Origin: Oncomelania hupensis
Lineage: Eukaryota > Mollusca > Gastropoda > Littorinimorpha > Pomatiopsidae
Direction of reading: 5' to 3'
Length of the DNA stretch: 64,000 bases
Assembly: GCA_036898135.1 (NCBI GenBank)
Contig: CM072523.1
Location: 5,035,659-5,099,658 of the forward strand
Shown here: piece after piece, positions 58,141 through 64,000 of the stretch
Numbering within the stretch: position 1 is the stretch's first letter
Layout of the letters: each line of letters begins with the position of its first letter
Program-made: the position numbers and the translations under genes
Notes under the pieces: model-generated
What the model was told of the DNA's origin: nothing
Databases searched by the model: none
What the model saw: the letters and a program-made list of their open reading frames with translations, nothing else

Positions 58141-58326
58141 AAGGATTCAGCTATTTTGGGGAAATAAAATAAAGTAACAAGAAGCAAACATGAAATCCGT
58201 AAAATCGAGGAATTAGGAACAAATCAATCAGTTAATAAACACCAATTATTCTCGCGAACACTCAGCCCTATCAACAAATTGGTCAATCCATTTAGAAAAT
58301 TTGACAGACAATCGCAAGACTCACCA

Positions 58327-58545
58327 TCGACAGCGGAGACTCCAGTCAATATCATCATCATTACAGGTATCCACATACATCTCATCGTCAATGCTGTCGT
58401 AGTCGTCGTCTTGGACTTCCCTCTGGTCCTCACTGACGTCTGTCTTCCAGTTCTCATCATCATTAACGCTGTCGTTGTTATTACCGCCTCCATCGTCTCT
58501 GTTATCATTGATAAATCGATGTCTCCCAAGTCAGTCTTTTCACAG
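58327..58545 (-). CDS. Possible acidic exon on the - strand
   Basis: The - strand frame RFINDNRDDGGGNNNDSVNDDENWKTDVSEDQ..YDSIDDEMYVDTCNDDDIDWSLRC is open over ~70 codons. It ends at a strong donor-like GTGAGT (58322-58327 on the + strand as ACTCAC). An acceptor is weak (..GTGAAAAG). GAT/GAC-rich composition could also arise from simple repeats. No known domain. Confidence 0.22.
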
Positions 58546-58679
58546 TCTTATCACAAAGTGAAGAAACTCAAACTTAACAAAGTAACCTTTATTTGTTTGG
58601 TTTTTGTTGTTGCTGTTGAAAATATACCAGCGGTACTTTCAATTTGCCGAGGGCTGATTTTGAATCACCCATAAATTGC

Positions 58680-59220
58680 ACCAAAATAAGAAATTTCAGT
58701 TGGATGTCGTCATTATTTTCATTGTTAACAACATATCCCGGTATTACATTTCTGATTATTTTTTTTAACGGCTTTCAAAGCACAAAAGTCGCTTAAGGTC
58801 AGAGAGCAAATTATTTACAAAACAAATTTCACTTCACTGATTGTGGGACCACAAACAGTAGCAGTCCGTCTTGCAAACGATGTATGTAGATAGTTTTGGT
58901 GAAGTTTTCGTATAGTGCAGTCCCGTATTCAATTCAGTTAAAGAAACAATATAAAAAGATTTCTCGGGTGAATCTTCTTGGCAAAAGCTCGTGTAGTGGT
59001 CATAATCGTGGAAATTTTCACATGGAAATCTGAACAGCCGGATTCACGCACTGAAACAAACGAAAGACAACCAAGTTGCGTACAGTAAAAATGTGGAAAG
59101 GGACCTGAAAAGAATCACTTTGAAAATATCCAATGTTTAAAAATATAGGCGGGAACGTGACAAAGCTTGAATTTAAACGACGTTTAATAAAGCCGGACTA
59201 GGAAGAAAACAAATCATCAC
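58680..59220. other. No gene seen
   Basis: AT-rich, no supported frames. Confidence 0.45.
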
Positions 59221-59224
59221 AATA

Positions 59225-59530
59225 ACACAACACCAAATACAAAATAATTACAAAAACAAGATGGCAAGTCATTCAAATGTATTTAAAGACATTCATAGCC
59301 GAAACATAAGCATTTTCAAAGAGTTAATGTTCTTGGTGGTGCGGTGACTGGGCTTTACCATAACAAAGCCAACGGAACACATGGAATGATAGGTCACTTT
59401 ACATTACATGGTTTATTGGTTTAGGGCCAGCGACTGTATAAACTACTTGCAAGTAAAACATTATCACAATCGGCTACGTCAATGTTTAGACACAGCGCAA
59501 AACGTGCAGTACAATTACCTTGACCTTGAC
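59225..59530. repeat. Dispersed repeat family 3, partial copy, with a family-1 end
   Basis: AAGATGGCAAGTCATTCAAATGTATTT..GACATTCATAGCCGAAA matches family 3. It is followed by TTACATTACATGGTTTATTGGTTTAGGGCCAGCGAC, a diverged family-1 terminus (59395-59450), and TACCTTGACCTTGACCTCTGAGAA. Confidence 0.6.
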
Positions 59531-59729
59531 CTCTGAGAATGTACAAATACGAATTATCTGACATTCCACTACACTGCCTACACCACTCAGCTAACTGCAT
59601 ATTCTCTGGAAAACCAACGATTTAGAATTTATAATCGTCATATCAGAAAGTATGTAGTTTTCAACAGCGCTCATGCAGCATTTTATATCCTAAAGGCAGT
59701 TCATGTACAAGGGCATTACACGCTAAAAG

Positions 59730-60055
59730 TGGACCCTCCATAGCAAAGCGGTAACTAGCGTACAGCCCTATATTATTGATAAGCATTATACATGCGGAAA
59801 GTGGATAGCGGTAGATAGCGTACCTATTTACCATTGATAGGCATTATTATACATGCTGAAATTGGATCTTCGATAGTTCAGCGGTAGACAGCGGACCTAT
59901 ATATCATCGATAGAAATTATACCTGCTGAAAGTGGATCTTCGATAGTTCAGCGGTAGACAATGTACCTATGTATCATTGATAGAAATTATACCTGCTGAA
60001 AATGGATCTTCGATAGTTCAGCGGTACACAGCGTACCTGTGTATCATTGGTAGAA
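59730..60055. repeat. 70-bp tandem array derived from the terminal repeat
   Basis: Units of exactly 70 bases (GCGGTAGACA at 59881 and 59951, GCGGTACACA at 60021), with two more diverged units before. Each carries GAAAGTGGATCTTCGATAG, AGCGGTAGA and GTACCTATGTATCATTGAT, which are the features of the element's terminal repeat. Confidence 0.85.
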
Positions 60056-60388
60056 AGGGCGGGATCAGAATGTGTCTTTGGAGAAAAGAATTCGCCGCGG
60101 ACACGGTTTTTTCCAAACTGCGTAAGAACGAACATCCCTTAGATCCAAACAATATTCACGAGTTTACGGAAATGGTTACATTCTAGAATGGTCTGAAAAT
60201 CTTAAATGGTTGGATTTACTTGGTGCAAGCCATTTCCGGTCTCAACAAAATCGTTCGTGATTCAAAGGAATTGTCCATCGCTCTCTGAAGTAATTTATGT
60301 TCATGGCGACTTTAGCAAAGGATGAAAAACGATGGAAACATGAAAATGACTAACGATGGAAACATGAAAATGACTATCTGTTAAATTT

Positions 60389-60565
60389 AAAAAAAATGGC
60401 ACAAAGGTTCCTCATCCTGCCTCGGTGCCCTCATCGAAGTGGATTGATGACATGTCTTGCTGGCCACCTGTCACATATCCCAACATCTTCAACTATCTCG
60501 TTTTATCCGAGGGCGTTGACGGTGAACAGATGGAAAATTATAAAGGACTAGAATCTTATAGTGTG
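60389..60565 (+). pseudogene. Fragment of a gene resembling SWIM/YqaJ-type nuclease proteins
   Basis: The frame NGTKVPHPASVPSSKWIDDMSCWPPVTYPNIFNYLVLSEGVDGEQMENYKGLESY resembles the N-terminal part of a large invertebrate family that carries a SWIM zinc finger and a YqaJ-like recombinase/exonuclease domain. This is recalled from memory. After ESY the similarity stops and no metal-binding or nuclease part follows, so it is a non-functional piece inside the 1.57 kb element, probably captured or left by internal deletion of a larger one. Confidence 0.45.
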
Positions 60566-61147
60566 AAAGATGCACGATTAGATCACACAATTGGATCCAT
60601 GCACTTTAATCTCAGGACTGATCGCACGAAGCAACCGATGGCACTTTAAAATTAGTTCCATATTGCAGAAGTTGGTTTTCGCTGCGGCTCGCTCATAGGC
60701 CTCGATCTTTGCTTGTTTTGTTCATAACAACTGCTTGTGCAGTTCAAGTGGTGGCTAACACGTACATTCTTTCCTCGTGAGAGGTCTGTGATCAAAACAT
60801 TCTCGTCCTAATGCTTCTTGTAGCTTTTTTTTCTACTGTTGCTGCACCCTTTAATAGCACAATGAGCACCAGAGCCGTTTGTGTAGCTTCCTTGTACAGT
60901 AGACATGTTCTATATAACCGGAAGTTGGTTGCACTCGTCTTCAATTAAAGTAAAAATGGCGGACTCTATTCATAACCATCTGGGAATGAATATAATCATG
61001 ATTAGGCTTATGATAGACTAACGTTCCACACACGTAACAAAATAGGCCCTTATCATTATCAATGCTTTCCCCATTAAAAGACTTTTAAAAAAAAAATCTA
61101 AATAAAAATATGTTGGTTCTTATGGGGTTTGGGATTACACTGTTTGA

Positions 61148-61170
61148 GGGGAAGGGGGGGGGGGGGGGCT
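61148..61170 (+). repeat. G-rich tract
   Basis: GAAGGGGGGGGGGGGGGCTT, quadruplex-prone; homopolymer length uncertain. Confidence 0.8.
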
Positions 61171-61324
61171 TCATTTCTCCAAAACAAAGTCTGATCCCAC
61201 CCAATCTATAATACATAGGTACGTTATCTACCGCTTTGCTATCGAGAATCCACTTTTAGCGTATAATGCCCCTGTGGTTCATGTTAGAATTTTTTTTTAA
61301 AATCAATAATCCATTCAATTAATG

Positions 61325-61852
61325 ATAGTTAGTTAGTTAGTCATTGTTTATAGGGTGCAGTGGTTCGCAAAGAGCAGAATCAGGATCACAACTTGGTTGA
61401 AAGAAGGCTCATTCCAAATTTCTATAAAAGATCTGCTGAAACAACCCTAATTGTAACACTGAGGGCACCCCACCAGCCGGTCCCTTTACAATAAAGGCAT
61501 CCCACGCAGGCCTGGGACGCTGAGGCTATACTCTAAGTTATCAAACCCTCGTTTAAAAAATAATACCATAGAAAGCCCTAATGACCCTTAGGCAGACAGC
61601 GTCCAATATTCCCAAGCTGACCCAACAGACCCCATACGCAAAAAAGGAGTTTGGAAGAGTTTTCAACAACAAAAAAGTAGGTGACTAGTCTGGCGAAGAA
61701 GACAGTATAGTAGATTGGTAGAACACAGTAGGAATGAGAAAGAACAAAGGAGAAAGACAGCGACAGTGGGAATTTAAAGCACTAAAATTTCCAAAACATG
61801 GGGATACTATTTATACAGAAACCCTCTGCACTCCCACGAGGGGATTCAACTA
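61325..61852 (-). mobile_element. Dispersed repeat family 1, diverged copy, (TAGT)n tail
   Basis: ATAGTTAGTTAGTTAGTCATTGTTTATAGGGTGCAGTGG, then ACAATAAAGGCATCCCACGCAG, GCAGACAGCGTCCAATATTCC and GGGAATTTAAAGCACTAAA, ending in a decayed hairpin CCTCTGCACTCCCACGAGGGG. Confidence 0.85.
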
Positions 61853-62490
61853 ATACGTTTAAATTCATTTACAATTATTTCAATAGAAATAGGACGAATT
61901 TAAGCGGCATTAGTATTATGTGGAAAACCAGGGTGGAGGAGAAAGTGAGCGCACGAAATTGCAACGTGTTTTCTTTTGGGATTCGGGCAAAAGAGGTGGA
62001 GAGAGAGGGGGGAGGGGAATGGATAGGGGTTGGCAAGGAGGGGATTTGGATAGGCTTTAGAAAGTTATGGAGTTAGGATCGGTGGAATAGAACAGAATGT
62101 AATAAAGAAAGCCTTTTTGAAATTGTTAACATGTAACATAAGACAAAGTAATAAATGCTTTTCCAGGTTATAACAATTAATGCCGTTTCGTGTCTACAGG
62201 GTCGATATAAACAACGGTATCACGTCAGATTTTTGCAATCAGTAAAGTGTCAAATACTCTGCTTTTTTAAGTTGAAAATTTACTGAATGCCCTAAGCAGT
62301 TTAAATAATGTAAAATATTATATATTGATTATTTCTAAATGCGAGTATGAATTAAAGAGGTTAAGAGGTTAAAATCACCTAATGAACTTTGTTGGTTGTG
62401 TCAATTTGTATTCATCAGCTTAACATAAGTTGTACTGATCAAGTTGTACCTATTGAACTAGGCTAAATACAGTGATACACAGTCTATAAA
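61853..62490. other. No gene seen
   Basis: AT-rich sequence with a G-rich stretch near 62000. Confidence 0.45.
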
Positions 62491-62539
62491 CTCTTATACT
62501 TTCTCTTCCTCCTTCTCCTTTTCTGCTTTGTCTTCTTCA

Positions 62540-62730
62540 AAACGACAGCAGCAGCAGCAGCAGCAACAACAAACAACAACAACAACAACAACAACAACAA
62601 ATATGTAACCCGTCAACAATAACAATAATAATAATAATACAACTGTAACCCTTCTAAAAAGAGTGCATGTGTGTGTATGTGTACGTGTGTGTGTACGGGT
62701 GTGTGTGCGTAGGTGTGTCTGTGTGTGTAT
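62540..62730. repeat. (CAG)n, (CAA)n, (AAT)n and (GT)n microsatellites
   Basis: CAG repeats run into CAA repeats (62546-62600), then AAT (62620-62638) and GT-rich DNA (62668-62727). Confidence 0.95.
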
Positions 62731-62941
62731 AAAATACACTCAATACTGGTATTTGTTGGATGTTTGGTGTTTTCATTGTTTAATTTAAAAACAATGGAAT
62801 GGTATAACCTGAATCAATAATAAAGCTTAACTAGAACAGCAAGTCCCATATGACTCACATGCTCTTTTTGAACTTGCTATATTCAACATAAAAATAAGTG
62901 CCCAGAAAATCTAAAATAATGGCATAAACATGCAAATAATA

Positions 62942-63152
62942 CTAACTTTGATCTTGCGATGATCCTGACATTGACATGACCTTGAACCTCTGGCTCCGAA
63001 TGGACACTATTGTACGATCAAATAAACTACAGCAAAAGTTGTTAAATTTCTGGTTATGTTATGGCCAAAAAATAGTGACCTTGGAATGACCTTGATATCG
63101 GATTCACAATGACCTTGGGATAACCTTGATCTTGGAATGACCTCTGATGCTC
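62942..63152. repeat. Cluster of TGACCTTG motifs
   Basis: TGACCTTG or one-base variants occur about eight times in ~200 bases, all in one orientation. TGACCTTGA is the complement of the TCAAGGTCA half-site bound by ERR/SF-1-type nuclear receptors (family knowledge). Similar motifs occur at 26541, 31630 and 59518, so a dispersed repeat is the simpler explanation. Confidence 0.6.
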
Positions 63153-63860
63153 ATTTATAATCAAATAACCCAATGTTGATGCATACAATGGGTCAAATAT
63201 AGAGAAATTCCATTTTAATGCTTTTTGTGATGGCTAAAATGACACCGACCTAAAAAAAAATCAACGCAAAATATTTACCTAATTACTTTGGATTGATGAT
63301 CAAATCCCGTGTTTTTGTTTGTGCCTTTATTTATTTATTTTTTTTTTTAATTTTTTTTTTTTTTTTTTTTTTGGGGGGGGGGGGCGTTGCTTTTATATCT
63401 ATTAAATCCAAAGTCATTTAGTCATACTTTCACTCTAGATCTAAAGTCAACATTCTATTCCAACTTCGTCACAGTTTGTGTGATATTATCAACAAAAATA
63501 AACTACAAATGCCTAGCACACTACATATATTTCAATTTTCAAGCTAAGCTAAACAACTTGAAAATAGCATCTGTACAGTTCCAGATTTGTTTTAGAGTTT
63601 GTGACTTTGACAATGAACTCCTTCACTGCACAACTTAGCTGTCTTGCAATTTTAATCAGATCAGTTATCCTGATTGCAACATTTGACAACATTCTATAAT
63701 ATTAAATATACAAAAAAAATGGCAAGGTGTATTTTAAAAATGAATACAATACATTTTCTTAAATTAAAAAGGTTATACTTTGTGATTCAAACAATTGAGA
63801 TCGAACTAGATCTAAACGCTTGCTGCTTAACCGGACAATCAACCAAAATTTGGAATCTAC
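63153..63860. other. AT-rich DNA with T and G homopolymers, no gene seen
   Basis: Poly-T 63345-63372 followed by a G run; two AT-rich frames without domains. Confidence 0.5.
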
Positions 63861-63877
63861 ATCTGATTATCCAAAAA

Positions 63878-64000
<123 letters not shown>

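Larger units (their letters stand above)
59707..61276. mobile_element. 1.57 kb inverted-repeat element with amplified left arm
   Basis: The left end (59707 on) CAAGGGCATTACACGCTAAAAGTGGA and the right end (to 61276), read as reverse complement CAGGGGCATTATACGCTAAAAGTGGA, match over ~70 bases at roughly 80 percent. GTTCATGT stands just outside both (59699-59706 and 61277-61284) as a possible 8-bp target duplication. Eight-base duplications occur in hAT, P, Merlin-like and other superfamilies; with CARGGG ends hAT is plausible but unproven. No transposase inside. Confidence 0.7.

Noticed and set aside
58279..58674. Hydrophobic + strand frame resembling a membrane protein
   Set aside because: Val/Ile-rich translation opposite the acidic - strand frame; no start context or homology.

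Overview
The window is a repeat-rich animal nuclear DNA segment. Spliced genes with GT..AG introns, non-LTR retrotransposons, a tRNA-derived SINE, several DNA transposons and very many microsatellites point to a metazoan. A large receptor combining LDL-receptor class A repeats, a C-type lectin-like domain, leucine-rich repeats and a seven-helix domain resembles the GRL101-type receptors known from pond snails. Together with the repeat style this suggests a lophotrochozoan, most likely a gastropod mollusc. The organism call is an inference.

Layout. 1-4.9 kb: microsatellites, a dispersed 0.67 kb repeat copy, a 47-bp tandem array, a tiny perfect hairpin flanked by 10-bp direct repeats, and a 16/32-bp tandem array. 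4.95-21.02 kb: the most interesting segment. It is bounded by outward-facing CACTCTAAA termini, each followed by a dense subterminal array of GAACAC/GTGTTC motifs. Between them lie a broken THAP domain, an intact 818-codon Tnp2-like transposase with two C2H2 fingers, and a seven-exon gene for a 519-aa protein that starts with a CIDE-N domain. I read this as one ~16 kb two-gene DNA transposon of EnSpm/CACTA type, with later insertions (a TA-flanked MITE and a dispersed repeat) in its introns.

21-31.6 kb: microsatellites, decayed LINE pieces, a perfect 52-bp inverted repeat, and dispersed CA/CG-rich repeats. 31.65-33.73 kb: a 50-bp satellite of about 41 copies whose monomer contains the microsatellite-tailed end of the dispersed 0.67 kb repeat. 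35.5-43.75 kb: LINE fragments of two families (one with GGATA tails, one Nimb/I-like with zinc-knuckle ORF1, endonuclease, RT and RNase H pieces), a TTAA-flanked 0.94 kb element, and a 257-bp GATA tract. 45.2-48.75 kb: the receptor gene, almost complete but crossed by two compensating frameshifts. 50-52.35 kb: more dispersed-repeat and LINE copies. 55.1-55.55 kb: a tRNA-derived SINE. 59.7-61.28 kb: a 1.57 kb inverted-repeat element whose left arm is expanded into a 70-bp tandem array and which carries a fragment of a host-type or transposon gene. 61.3-64 kb: another dispersed-repeat copy, then AT-rich DNA ending in a TA tract.

The only genes with good coding support are the transposase, the CIDE-N gene and the receptor. 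Most other open frames are by-products of simple repeats or decayed transposons.
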